Part shown: piece by piece, positions 34,629 to 46,191 of the stretch | Layout: each line of letters begins with the position of its first letter | Position numbering within the stretch: position 1 is the first letter of the stretch | NCBI RefSeq assembly: GCF_009078285.1 | Contig: NZ_RQSP01000003.1 | Location: 59,642-123,641, forward strand | Direction of reading: 5' to 3' | DNA from: Bifidobacterium jacchi | GTDB taxonomy: Bacteria; Actinomycetota; Actinomycetes; Actinomycetales; Bifidobacteriaceae | Length of the DNA: 64,000 nt | Notes under the pieces: model-generated | What the model was told of the DNA's origin: nothing | The model's input: only the letters and a program-made list of their open reading frames with translations | Database searches by the model: none | Program-made: the position numbers and the translations under genes

Positions 34629-37600
34629 TCAGCGCGTCTCGCCGGCATCTGTTTGAGCTGCGGCATCTCCGACGGGATCATCGGCGGCATCATCGGCATC
34701 ATCGACCGCGGCATCATACCCCGACCAGGTGGCCTCGTGCAGCGAGGTCAGCCCCGTGTGGGGATCCTTGCGCGTCACATACGCCTTGGTCGACACCTCG
34801 AGGATCTCCCCCGTCTTGCTTTCGGGCGCGGACACGATCACCTGGAAGCCCAGCCGCGGCAGCACGCCGAGCGCACGCTTCGTGTAGCGGCCGTCGGCCT
34901 TGATGAGCGCCTCGTCGAGGAACAGCGTCGTATAGCTCGGCCTGAGCCGATGCTCCATGCCGCCGCCGAGCAGGTAGATGAGCGCCGCGCCGTACACGAA
35001 CGACGTCAGCTCCTGCAGCGCGCCGCCGGAACGGCCGCCGGTCGAGGTGATGCGTTCATCCGGGCCGTCCGCGTGGCGCACGATCGCGTAGAACGACGAG
35101 CGGCAGCGCGGGTCGAGGTCGCGCGCCCCATAGCTGCGGATGCCGTTGACGTCCTTCACCTGCGCGAGCTCGCGGCGCAGCAGTTCGATCATCGGCGCGC
35201 ATGCGGCGAACGTCTTCCGCGCGGCGGCGCGGTCGAACGCCGCAGCGGCGCTCTGCGCGTCCTTCCAGCCGTTGAGCGCGCCAATGACGCGCTGCAGCTG
35301 GGTCGAGAACGCGCGGTCGGGTCTGCGCACGTCCGCATGCAGCGACAGACTGCCGTGCCGCGGACCGAACTGCTGGCCGTCGAGCATCGCGTTGATGCGG
35401 TCGAGCTGGTCGCGGATGTCGCCGGCATCCGTGTCGATGGCGCGTTTGATGGTCAGCAGGCTCATGAGCAGCTGGCCGAGGCAACGCCGGTATTCCTCAT
35501 CGGTGGCAGTGACGGCGACAAGCCGCGACAGTCCGTCGAGCTCGTCGAGATAGTAGCGGTAGTCGTCCACGCTGGCGGTGAGCGCATCGTCGTCGGACGC
35601 ATACCGGTCGATGTAGTCGGCCATGGCGATCTCGACCGCGCTTCGAGCCGTATCCGCACGGTCGGCGAGCGTATGGATGCGTTCGGCCATGTCGCCGCCG
35701 ATGCCGTTGACGACCCGCTCGCAGAACGCGTCGTCGACCGACACGCCATCCGCCGCGCCTTGACCGGCGCCGAGAATCATGTGGGCGCGCATCGCGGCGT
35801 CGGTGAATCCCGCGAACCGGCGCTCGTAGCTTTGCGACAGCGCCTCGGCGAGATCGTCGTCAAGCGGCGTCGGCCGGCGATCCGGCTGCGGCTCGGTCTC
35901 GCGATGCGCGTCCAGCCATGCCCGGGCGGCCTCGACTGCGGCCGATGCGGCCGCCGCTGCCTGCCCCGCCTCGACGCGCTGACGCTGGGCCCTGTCGAGT
36001 TCGCCGTCGAGCGCGGTCTGCATGTCGGCGAGACCGGCGAGCTCCGGATTGTCCCTGATCGAGGCGATCGTCGATTCGAGCTGCCGCACATGCCGCTGCG
36101 CCCCCGTCGCATCGATGCGCTCCCACGCCGTGTAGGCGATCTGACCGGCGAGTTCGCGCTCGCGCTGCAGCCGTTCGCCGGCCGCCCGGACGTTCTCATA
36201 CGCCTTGTCGGCCGCGTCCGCCTTCGCTCTGGCCTCGTCGATCTGCCGACGCAGCAGGTCGAGATAGCGCGCGTTGACGAATCCGATGATCTGCTGGCGC
36301 CCTTTGACGCCATGCTGGCCGCGTTTGCCCGATTTGATCTGTCCGTCGAGCTGCACCTGCCGATCGGTCCGGTCCGCATCGTCGATCGCTGCGACGCAAC
36401 GCGCGTCGAGCCGCTCGGAACGGGTCTGCGCGCGCAGCCAGCCGGCGAACGGCGAATCGTCGCGGAAACGCAGTTTTCCGGACATCCATGCACCCTCGCG
36501 CGCATCTTCGCGCGCACCCTCGTCATCGCTGCCACCGGACGCGGCGAACCCAGCGGATGAAGCGGCATCGGTGCCGTAGTCGGCATCAGCTGCGGCTGCG
36601 ACACCGTAGTCGAGGGTCGTGTCGACGAACTGCCATGTGCGCCGCGCCATCGCATGCGGATCGATGGCGCTCACCTTGGCGGCGAAGCCCCGCTCATGAC
36701 GCTTGTCGACGAGAATGGTCTGCGCGATCGGCGCATAGACGACGTTCATGGCAAGCCGCCACGGCTCCTCGCTGTCGCGCACATCCATGATCTCGGCCGC
36801 ATACGGCAGCTCGTCGGCGCTCAGACCGGTCGCACGGCACAGCATCGCCCTGGTCTCGTCCATCTGCTGCGAGATGCGCGTGCGCCGCGCATGCTGACGC
36901 TCATAGTCGCGTTCCAACGCGCGCAGCGTCTCGGTCGCGTCGGCCCGCTCGCCGAACGCCTGATTGCGCGCATCCTCCAGTTCGTCGCGGCGCTTGTCAT
37001 AGGAACCGGTGAACACGACCGCGTCGATGCGCGCCTGCTCCCAACCCTTCTCGTCGACGGGAATGGTTCTGCCGACCGCCTCGTATCCGCGCGCGATGCG
37101 GTCACGGGTCTGCTCGGCCTCCGTCGCATCGCGGCGCGCGGCGTCGAGCTCATATTCCAGACGGGACAGGTTGCCGCCGTCGAGATGGTGCATCTGCTCA
37201 CGAACGGCGTCAATGCGCGACCGCAGCTCCTGGGCTCTGCGATCCGCGGCCCGCTCGTCGGCAAGACGGGCGTCGCGCTCGCTCGCATCCACCGGCATGC
37301 GTGCGGCGACCTCCTCGCGCATGCGATCTACCGTCCAGCGCCGAATCGTCGCCGCGCCATCGGCGAGGGACGGATCGACCGGCGCGAATCGCCTCACCTG
37401 GCCCTCGGCACGCTCGTATGCGGCGTAGTCGTCACGGATCTTCTCCAGACGCTCCATGCGATTCGCCTTGTCCTGCATCGCACGGAAATTCTGCGCATAG
37501 CGGTCGTAGTCGTCGACCGTGGCGCGGGCCAGCTCCAACGCCTCCGGCACGCCGAGCACGCCCTGTTTGAAGATGTCGTCCAGGCGCGACGGCGCATCCG

Positions 37601-38257
37601 CCGACTGGATCTTCGCCAGCAGACGGCACGCCTCGGCACTCAGCCCCATGATCGACCAGATGTGCTCATGGAACGCCTCGGCGCTCGCGAAGGTGAGGCA
37701 CTGCGGGTAGGCGGCCTTGAGCTGCGTGGGCGTGAACGGCGCATCCCGGTAGGCGTCCATCGTCCGCGGGTCGATGGTCCGATCCCATGTCACGTACTGT
37801 CGGCGCACACCGCCGCGCTCGTCGCCGGGCATGAGATACAGGAACTTGCCGCACGACAGCGTGGCGCCGTCGGTGAGGTTGCGATACGTGTCGACGATCG
37901 CGCCCCAGACCGCCTGCGGCGCGCCGTTCGCATCGCGACCGCGCAGATAGATCGGACGCTCGCCGTCGCCGTCGTCGCCCACGCCGACCATGCCGAGCAG
38001 ATACGTGTAGTCGCTGCGTTCGGAACGCCCCGAGTTCGATGCCTTGTTGAACGGCGTGCCGGTCGGATACAGCAGCGAGATCTGCGCGTCCACGAGCGTT
38101 GACTTGCCGGATTCGCTGGCGCCGGCGAGCAGCGTCACCGGCAGCGACTTGTCCATCGACGGGCGGAACACGTGGTAGCCCTCATAGGATCCCCAGTTGA
38201 CCAGCTGGCGGCTTTCCATCATCCAGCGGTCGGCGATCATCTGCATCTGTCCGGCCA

Positions 38258-38258
<1 letters not shown>
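34629..38258 (-). CDS. jetC: JetC/MksB-type SMC-like ATPase of a Wadjet/MukBEF-like complex
   Basis: 1209 aa. SMC-like motor that extrudes DNA loops. The N-terminus RQLVNWGSYEGYHVF is the usual JetC start; Walker A GASESGKS is at 46-53, with YPTGTPFNKAS after it. Long coiled coils at ~290-470 and ~690-830 flank a hinge-like middle that holds a ~30-residue Ala/Asp/Gly insert. The C-terminal head has the signature TSTGGRSGGALQELTSF and Walker B TLFLDEALIKADGRY. GGGGGAG precedes; the ATG shares its A with the jetB TGA stop (TGATG), so jetB and jetC are coupled. A GTG three bases upstream is possible. No JetD gene follows. Confidence 0.9.
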
Positions 38259-39507
<1,249 letters not shown>

Positions 39508-39518
<11 letters not shown>

Positions 39519-41070
39519 GCGTGATGGCGTCCAGCTCATCCCTGCCGACCATTATCCTCCGCGTCATCCAGTCGCGCGGTCGGCCGTCGAGCGAGATGCA
39601 ATGCCATGTCGTCGCGCCGAACCGTCCCCCGGTGTCGCCAAGGCCGTCAGACGGTTGCGGTTCGCCGTCCTCGGCCCGAATCGCGCCGAGGAATCCGACG
39701 ATCTCGCCTTCCCGGCGTTCACGCTCGGGCAGTCGGTTGAAGCTGGCGGCCATGTCGATGCGTCCGTCCGCCGCCGTCACCGGGTGGGCGAGGATGAGCG
39801 CGGCCATGCGTCTGAGTCGCGGCCCGCCGTCCGCGATCATGGAGTCGAGGTCGATCGCCGGCGCGTCGTCCGCAGTCGTCGGTGAATCAGCCAATTGCGG
39901 CATGGTGGAGCGGGCCATCGATCTGGCGGGTCGGGTCGGCAGCACGGCGAGCTGTCCGCCGGCGCTGCCGGTCGGATATGGGCGGGCGGCGTCGCCCGGA
40001 TGCTCCCTTGCGTCGGCGTTGAGGCGCACGACGAGCCGGTTGAGTCTGCCGAGCATGGTGCGGTATCGCGTGTCGGACTGCTGGCGGACGAGTCGGCTGA
40101 CCGCCTCGTCGGAGACGCGCATCTGCCGGCGCACCGCCTCGAGACCCACGTAGATGCGGTCGAGTTCGTCGCGGATCTGGTCGAGCAGCGCGCCCGATTC
40201 GCCGGCCAGATACGGGGTTTTCGCGATGTCGCGCAGGGCGGCGTCGATCTGCTGGCGTCCCTCGTCGGTGATGATGACCTGAAACGCGTCGTCGAATCGT
40301 CTTCCGGAATCGGATTCGTGGAACGAGCGTCGGTATTCGTCATGGTAGGCGGTGAGGATCTCGTCGACGCTCATGTCGCCGCTCTGCATGCGTCGGCGCA
40401 GCGCGTCGCCGTTGTCGCGTTCGGCGAGCACGAGTTCGCGCAGGTCGATGGGCACGCCGCGCAGCGTGTTGTGGATGACGGCGATGACGTCCTTCACCTG
40501 GGATTCGCTCAACGCCGCACGTCCATGACCTTGCTGGATCTGCTCGATCTCCTCGCGGCGCTCCCTGATCTCCTGTCGCAGCAGTCGCACGCGTTCGGCG
40601 GGGTCGACGGTCAGCTGCATGCGCGCGTGCTCGATCTCCATGATGATGCTGTTGGCCTGCGCGCCGGACAGTGCGCGCGTATCGTCCTCAAGACGACCCA
40701 GCGCCTCGATGGCGCGATGGGCTCGCGCGGTGAGCCGGTAGAGGAAGCGATGGGATGCGGCGTCGTGCGCGTTGGCGAGCCATGCGTAGTCGCCGTCGCC
40801 CTCGCGGCTCAGATCGACGAGGATCTGATGCGCCGCCTGGGCGGTAGTCTGCTCGGGTTTCGCGCTCCATTCGCCGGCGTCGGCGAGCAGATTCAGGCTT
40901 TGTGCAAAGCGCTCCTCAAGGGTCTCTCTCGGCAGTTCGCCGGTCAGCGGGTCGAATGCGGAACGCAGCAGCGCCACGTAGAGTCGGGAGTTCTGCCGCA
41001 GCAGCAGACGGAGCACGCCGGTCTCGTACACCAACCGCAGCCGTTCCATCTGGCGCCTGACATCACCCAT
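39508..41070 (-). CDS. jetA: JetA/MksF-type (DUF3375) kleisin-like subunit
   Basis: 520 aa. DUF3375 pattern: a helical N-terminus (MERLRLVYETGVLRLLLRQ, LYVALLRSAF, LEERFAQSLNLL), long helices with RLLRQEIRERREEIEQI, the conserved FQVIITDEGRQQIDAAL middle, and a C-terminal winged-helix-like part after a Pro/Ser/Thr-rich linker (~385-415). It corresponds to MukF, closing the SMC ring. Start at 41070 has no strong ribosome site nearby; MGDVRRQMERL fits the family. First gene of the jetABC set; a lipoprotein gene lies 115 bp upstream on the same strand. Confidence 0.87.
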
Positions 41071-41185
41071 AAGCCCGCCTCGCTTTCGTTTCGCAGCTTA
41101 CTAGGGTATCATGCCGCTTCCCGCTACGCCGGCCCGGCCGCAGCCCTATGCACCCGCCGCGGCATCTGTCATGCTGCGTCGTTCG

Positions 41186-42037
41186 TCATTGTGATGCCTC
41201 ATTGCGAATTGCCGACAAATCACCTCTCGATGATGGAATCATGATTCCGCTGATGCTGTCTGGCCATACGCTGGGAGGGAATTCGGTGAGGAACCGGCGG
41301 AACTCCTCAGCCGACAGATCGTCGGGAACAGTGATGGCGTTGGCCATATCATCAGGTTCGGGGTCCTTCATCCAATCGAATCCCTTCGCACGCGCCTTCC
41401 TTGCGAATTCGAGCATATTGCGCTGCGTGTCGGGATTGGGCTTGGGGCGTGAGGCGTCGCCGGAGAGCGGAGGCTGCGCGAAGTCGGGATTCGTCTGCTC
41501 GCAGGTGGCGTAGTCACCCTGTTTGCCTGCATATGGCGTACCGGCGAGCCCACTGGAGTCGGCGACCGCGATCCAGCTTCCCGACGTATCCGTCTTGCTA
41601 TAGGACACGCCCGGATACAGCGCTGATGCGGAAGTGTCGGTCTCCAATCCGTCCGCGTCCACGCCCACGGGATTGCCATCCGCGCCAAGCATGCGCAGGA
41701 GCACCGTAGTCTGCGGAAGCGGGTCCGAAGTGCCGTCCATCGACAGCGACAGCGTATCGCCGAGCCTCGCGTCGATGCCCTCGTCGGTCAGGCAGACGAC
41801 GAAGCGCTTGGCAATGGTCTCCAGACTTGCGATGCGGTCCTCAGACGGCAGCTGGGACTTGTATTGCGGTACGGCCTGCTCATCGCCGCCGGTGCGGTCC
41901 AGAGGAGATGAACATGCCGTCTGGACGAGCGCGCATGCGATCAGTGCCGCGCACAGCGCCGTCTGAACGACGCGGGCCTTGCGACGAGGACTGCGGCCCG
42001 CGCAACCGTCATAGTTCATGTGATTCAGGTGGTTCAT
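41186..42037 (-). CDS. predicted lipoprotein of unknown function
   Basis: 283 aa. A basic N-terminus (RSPRRKARVV) is followed by a hydrophobic stretch and lipobox VQTACSS (Cys ~42), so it is exported and lipid-anchored. The mature part has cysteines in FVVCLTDEG and YATCEQTNP that could pair. FVVCLTDEGIDA recalls a motif seen in several actinobacterial secreted proteins, but I do not recognise a family. CGGAG lies 6 nt before ATG 42037, preferred over TTG 42043. Same strand as jetABC and 115 bp upstream, with no visible terminator, so read-through is possible. Confidence 0.75.
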   Translation of the reverse strand: MNHLNHMNYDGCAGRSPRRKARVVQTALCAALIACALVQTACSSPLDRTGGDEQAVPQYKSQLPSEDRIASLETIAKRFVVCLTDEGIDARLGDTLSLSMDGTSDPLPQTTVLLRMLGADGNPVGVDADGLETDTSASALYPGVSYSKTDTSGSWIAVADSSGLAGTPYAGKQGDYATCEQTNPDFAQPPLSGDASRPKPNPDTQRNMLEFARKARAKGFDWMKDPEPDDMANAITVPDDLSAEEFRRFLTEFPPSVWPDSISGIMIPSSRGDLSAIRNEASQ

Positions 42038-42233
42038 CTTCAACTCCGTTGTTCCGCGTTGCGCGTCATCGCGAAATCTGTCTTCAGTTTATCGTCCGGA
42101 CCGCTGCGACGTGCCGTCCGCCCCCGACGGCGGGTCCGTGGACGGCAGCCATCCATCGTCGAGGCAGTCTGCAATGCGATGGGCACGAAGCTCGCAACGT
42201 CACGCCTGTCAACAAGCACATTCTGCGCTTCCG

Positions 42234-43100
42234 TCAGCGTTGATACTCCTCAAGCGTGACGCCTTCGTCGTGAATGGTCCGGGCCGCCTCGGCGCCGACG
42301 TAACGGTAGTGCCACGGCTCGAACAACACGCCGGTGACGTCGTTTTTGCCGTCCGGGTAGCGCAGGATGAACCCGTATCGCCACGCGTTCGCCGCAAGCC
42401 AGTCGTAGACGCGCTGATTGGCGTCCGCCTCCGAGGCTCCGACCGCGTTGACGTCGATCGCCAATCCGAGCTCGTGCTCGCTGGTGCCGGGCACCGCGAC
42501 CTTCGTCTCGGCTGCGGCGGCGGCCTCCTTCTCGCTCATCCCCTGATGGTTCACATATTGGAATACCGTGCTGTCCATGATCTGCTGCTGCTCGTCATGC
42601 GTGCGATATCCGGCCGTCACCTCGGGGCTGATCCCGTCGGCGCGCATCGCGTCGAACATGCGCTGCAGCTCCGGGTAGATGCGCGAATCGACCTGCTGCC
42701 CGTTGGCGAGCTTCGTCAGTTGGGGCGCAGGGTAGTCGTCGGGTATGCGATGCCACCGGTTGACGACGATCAGATTCCATGATCGCGCGTCGTAGGCGGC
42801 CTGCGGCACGCCGGGCGCGAACGGTCCGATATGGGCGATGCGGCCAAGGCCGAACAGCACGCCGACCGCGAGCGCCGCGACGGCGACGAACGCGACGGCC
42901 AGCCGCCTGAGCGATCTGATCATGCGTGCGCGGCGAAACTCGGCGAAGCTGCGCACGTGGCCTGCGGCGCGGCCATCCGCTTGCAGCGGCCGACTGATGG
43001 AAGCGGACATCGATGCAGATGCGGATGCGAACGTGGGCATCGGCGCGGACGTGGGCATGGCTGCGGTCCGCGCGTCGGATTCGATCATGGTGCGCGGCAT
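42234..43100 (-). CDS. membrane-anchored D-Ala-D-Ala carboxypeptidase, VanY/LAS family
   Basis: 288 aa. An N-terminal Ala/Ser/Met-rich cytosolic arm (~60 residues), one membrane helix (LAVAFVAVAALAVGVLFGLG), then a LAS-type zinc peptidase domain: SEHELGLAID supplies His and Asp ligands, FEPWHYRYV the catalytic Glu and third His; GYRTHDEQQQ is also typical. It would trim the terminal D-Ala of peptidoglycan stem peptides outside the cell. GGGAGGAG precedes ATG 43100. It sits between a lipoprotein and pcp on the same strand. Confidence 0.9.
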   Translation of the reverse strand: MPRTMIESDARTAAMPTSAPMPTFASASASMSASISRPLQADGRAAGHVRSFAEFRRARMIRSLRRLAVAFVAVAALAVGVLFGLGRIAHIGPFAPGVPQAAYDARSWNLIVVNRWHRIPDDYPAPQLTKLANGQQVDSRIYPELQRMFDAMRADGISPEVTAGYRTHDEQQQIMDSTVFQYVNHQGMSEKEAAAAAETKVAVPGTSEHELGLAIDVNAVGASEADANQRVYDWLAANAWRYGFILRYPDGKNDVTGVLFEPWHYRYVGAEAARTIHDEGVTLEEYQR

Positions 43101-43309
43101 GCGCTCCTCCCTTCCTTTCCGTGGATTACCCTCCATCGTAGGAAGCGCAGGGGTTGCCGCCATCGGCCGGCGGAACGAGATCGTCACGCGGCGCCGCCGG
43201 CTCTCATCTCGGCTCTCATCCTTGGGAATGAGCGGCGCACCGGCGGCGAGCAGAAGGCCGCGATGCGCAGGATCACGGCGATGCCGGATGCTGCGGGTCC
43301 AGGCCTGAT

Positions 43310-43972
43310 TCAGTGGGTCGTGCCCATGATCTCATCCGCATCGTCGTCGGCGCCGACCGCCGCCTCGATCGCGAATTCGAGGGCTCTGGCCATCGTCGTG
43401 ATCTCCATCGTGGGCGTGCCGTTCGGCTTGCCCACGCCCTGCCCGACCGCGAACGGCACATGGATGAACCCGCCTTTGACGCCGGGGAATCGGCGGTCGA
43501 TCAGATAGAGCACGGTGTACATGAGCGCATTGCACACGTAGGTGCCGGCCGTGTACGACAGGGCTGCGGGGATGCCGTGGTCGTTGATGGCCCGGACCAT
43601 CGCCTTGACCGGCAGCGATGCGAAGTACGCCGTGTCGCCGTCGGCGCGCAGCGGCGTGCCGTTCGGGCGTTCGCCGTCGTTGTCGGGGATGGACGCCTCG
43701 GCGAGGTTGATCGCGACCCGTTCCACGGTGATCGCCGATCGGCCGCCCGCCTGACCGACGCACACCACGATGTCGGGCCGTTCGCGCTCCATCGCATCCT
43801 CGACCGCCGTCGCACCGCGCGTGAACGCGGTCGGCACCTCCAGCCTGGTCACTCGTCGGCCCGCGATCCGATCGGGCAGCAGACGAACCGCCTCGTACGC
43901 GGGGTTGACGCTCTCGCCGCCGAACGGGTCGAAGCCGGTGACGAGAATCCCTCCGGATGGTTTCGCTGACAT
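43310..43972 (-). CDS. pcp: pyrrolidone-carboxylate peptidase
   Basis: 220 aa, C15 cysteine peptidase that removes N-terminal pyroglutamate from peptides. The N-terminus ILVTGFDPFGGESVNP is a family hallmark; the catalytic Glu is in VERVAINLAEA, the Cys in AGTYVCNALMY and the His in GGFIHVPF. GAGGAG lies upstream of ATG 43972 (MSAKPSGG), chosen over ATG 43996, which has poorer spacing. Standard length. Likely cytosolic. Confidence 0.94.
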   Translation of the reverse strand: MSAKPSGGILVTGFDPFGGESVNPAYEAVRLLPDRIAGRRVTRLEVPTAFTRGATAVEDAMERERPDIVVCVGQAGGRSAITVERVAINLAEASIPDNDGERPNGTPLRADGDTAYFASLPVKAMVRAINDHGIPAALSYTAGTYVCNALMYTVLYLIDRRFPGVKGGFIHVPFAVGQGVGKPNGTPTMEITTMARALEFAIEAAVGADDDADEIMGTTH

Positions 43973-44329
43973 ATCGCTCTCCTCGCTCTCCTTCATGACT
44001 CATCCACGATACCGAACGATGCCAACGATGCCTCGGCCGCCCGCCACTGCGCCACCGCCACCGCGCCACCACTGCACCGGCCTGCGTCGCGCCGCCGCAC
44101 CGGCCCCGCGCCGCAGTCGCAGCCGCCATGCATGATCGTCCCCCATTCGCTATAGTGGAATTTTGGACTTCAACGCGGGCGGATACGCATCGCATGAATC
44201 GGCATGGGTCGCATGGGCCTCCATCCGAGACGATCACGAGCCGGATGGAGCGAAGCCGGGCAGGGAGCCAGGCGAACAGGGCGGCCGGAACGAAGCTGGC
44301 GACACGAACGAGAGGGACGGCGAACAGGC
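43973..44329. other. 357-bp divergent gap between pcp and the ABC-F gene
   Basis: CCACCGC-type low complexity occupies 44030-44110. TATAGT at 44151-44156 is a possible -10 for the ABC-F gene; that would leave a leader of about 165 nt containing a 49-codon frame from ATG 44194 that ends at 44340, overlapping the ABC-F start. No other gene is supported. Confidence 0.45.
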
Positions 44330-45931
44330 ATGGCCATTGAGGCGAAGGAACTTGAGATTCAGATCGGCGCGCGCACGCTGCTGCACCCGACCGACTTCCA
44401 TGTGGCCAAAGGCGACAAGATCGGTCTGGTGGGCCGCAACGGCGCCGGCAAGACGACGCTGACGCGCGTCATCACCGGCGACATGCTGCCGTCCGCCGGC
44501 AAGGTGCGCGTGTCCGGCAAGCTCGGCTACCTGCCGCAGGACACGCATGCCGCCGATCAGACGCAGACCGCGATCGACCGCATGATGAGCGCGCGCGACA
44601 TCGCGACGATCATCGCGCGCATGCGCAAATGCGAGAAGGAGATGACCGATCCGGACCCGGACGTGATGACGCGCGCGATGAACCGCTACGACAAGATCAT
44701 GCAGGAGTTCGACAAGGCCGGCGGCTATGCGGCACAGTCGGAGGCGATCGCCATGGCCGACAGCCTCGGCCTGCCCCAGGATGTGATGAACCGCGAGCTC
44801 GGCACGCTGTCGGGCGGCCAGCGCCGACGCATCGAACTGGCTCGCATCCTGTTCTCCGACGCCGACACGCTGATCCTCGACGAGCCGACCAACCATCTGG
44901 ACGCCGATTCGATCGAATGGCTGCGCGGATTCCTCAAACGCTTCGAGGGCGGGTTCCTCGTGATCTCCCACTCGACCGAACTGCTCGACGAGGTCGTCAA
45001 CAAGGTGTGGCATCTCGACGCGCAGACCGGACAGATCGACATGTATTCGCTCGGATGGAAGGCGTATCTGCATCAGCGCGTCGTCGACGAGGAACGCCGC
45101 CGCCGCGAGCGCGAGGTCGCCGAGAAGAAGGCGGATCGACTGATGAAGCAGGGCATCCGCCTGCATGCGAAGGCCACGAAGGCCGTCGCCGCGCAGAACA
45201 TGATGCGCCGCGCCGAGCGACTGCTGTCCGAGACCAGCGAGGCGGAGCGGAAGGAGAAGGTGGCCGACATCCGCTTCCCCGAGCCCGCCCCCTGCGGCCG
45301 CACGCCGATCATGGCGAAGGACATCTCCAAGGCGTACGGCTCGAACATCGTGTTCGCAGGCGTGAACCTCGCGGTGGACAAGGGCTCGCGCGTGGTCATC
45401 CTCGGCTACAACGGCGCCGGCAAGACGACCACGCTGCGGCTGCTCGCCCACATCGAACAGCCCGACACCGGCGTGGTCGAATACGGTCACGGCTGCAAGA
45501 TCGGCTACTTCGCGCAGGAGCACGACACGCTCGATCTCAACGCGACCGTGCTTGAGAACCTCACGCATGTGGCCCCCGAGCTCAACGACACGCAGGCGCG
45601 TTCGATCCTCGGCTCGTTCCTGTTCTCGGGCGACGACGCGCTCAAACCGGCGAACGTGCTTTCGGGCGGCGAGAAGACCCGACTGGCGCTCGCCACGCTG
45701 GTGACCTCACGCGCGAACGTGCTGCTGCTCGACGAGCCGACCAACAACCTCGACCCGGCCTCACGCGACGAGATCCTCAAGGCCATCGCCAAGTACGAGG
45801 GCGCGATCGTGCTCGTCACCCACGACGAGGGCGCGGTCAAGGCGCTCAATCCCGAACGCGTGCTGCTCATGCCCGACGGCGACGAGGATCTGTGGAACGA
45901 CAGCTACCTCGATCTCGTCGCCGAGGAGTAG
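44330..45931 (+). CDS. ABC-F family ATPase
   Basis: 533 aa. Two ABC domains without membrane segments: Walker A GRNGAGKTT and GYNGAGKTT, signatures LSGGQRRRIELA and LSGGEKTRLALA, Walker B LILDEPTNHLD and LLLDEPTNNLD, with the charged P-site linker between (~240-310, rich in Arg/Lys/Glu). ABC-F proteins act on ribosomes as translation factors or in protection against antibiotics; which role applies cannot be read. ATG 44330 is preceded by GAGAGGGACGG. The frame is open upstream without homology. Confidence 0.93.
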   Translation: MAIEAKELEIQIGARTLLHPTDFHVAKGDKIGLVGRNGAGKTTLTRVITGDMLPSAGKVRVSGKLGYLPQDTHAADQTQTAIDRMMSARDIATIIARMRKCEKEMTDPDPDVMTRAMNRYDKIMQEFDKAGGYAAQSEAIAMADSLGLPQDVMNRELGTLSGGQRRRIELARILFSDADTLILDEPTNHLDADSIEWLRGFLKRFEGGFLVISHSTELLDEVVNKVWHLDAQTGQIDMYSLGWKAYLHQRVVDEERRRREREVAEKKADRLMKQGIRLHAKATKAVAAQNMMRRAERLLSETSEAERKEKVADIRFPEPAPCGRTPIMAKDISKAYGSNIVFAGVNLAVDKGSRVVILGYNGAGKTTTLRLLAHIEQPDTGVVEYGHGCKIGYFAQEHDTLDLNATVLENLTHVAPELNDTQARSILGSFLFSGDDALKPANVLSGGEKTRLALATLVTSRANVLLLDEPTNNLDPASRDEILKAIAKYEGAIVLVTHDEGAVKALNPERVLLMPDGDEDLWNDSYLDLVAEE

Positions 45932-46191
45932 CGGCCATCGGCCGCGTTGCGTCGACGGCACCCCGTCGCACCCCGTCGCGGCCAGCCGCAGCCTACCGCA
46001 CCCAGCCGCACCCAGCCGATCGCCCGCTCGCCGTACCCAGCCGATCCGCCGCCACGGGCGTCGCGCGGTCGGCGTAATCGCACGCATCCGAGTAGACTGT
46101 ATTGTCACAGTGAGTGCCCGCGCTGCGATTGCGGCGAATGGCCGTTCCGGCGCGCGTGGCACATGCCGAACAACGCAGGGAGGTTGGCATC

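Noticed and set aside
34653..36560. 635-codon plus-strand frame opposite jetC
   Set aside because: Antisense shadow; JetC shows Walker motifs and coiled coils in the other direction.
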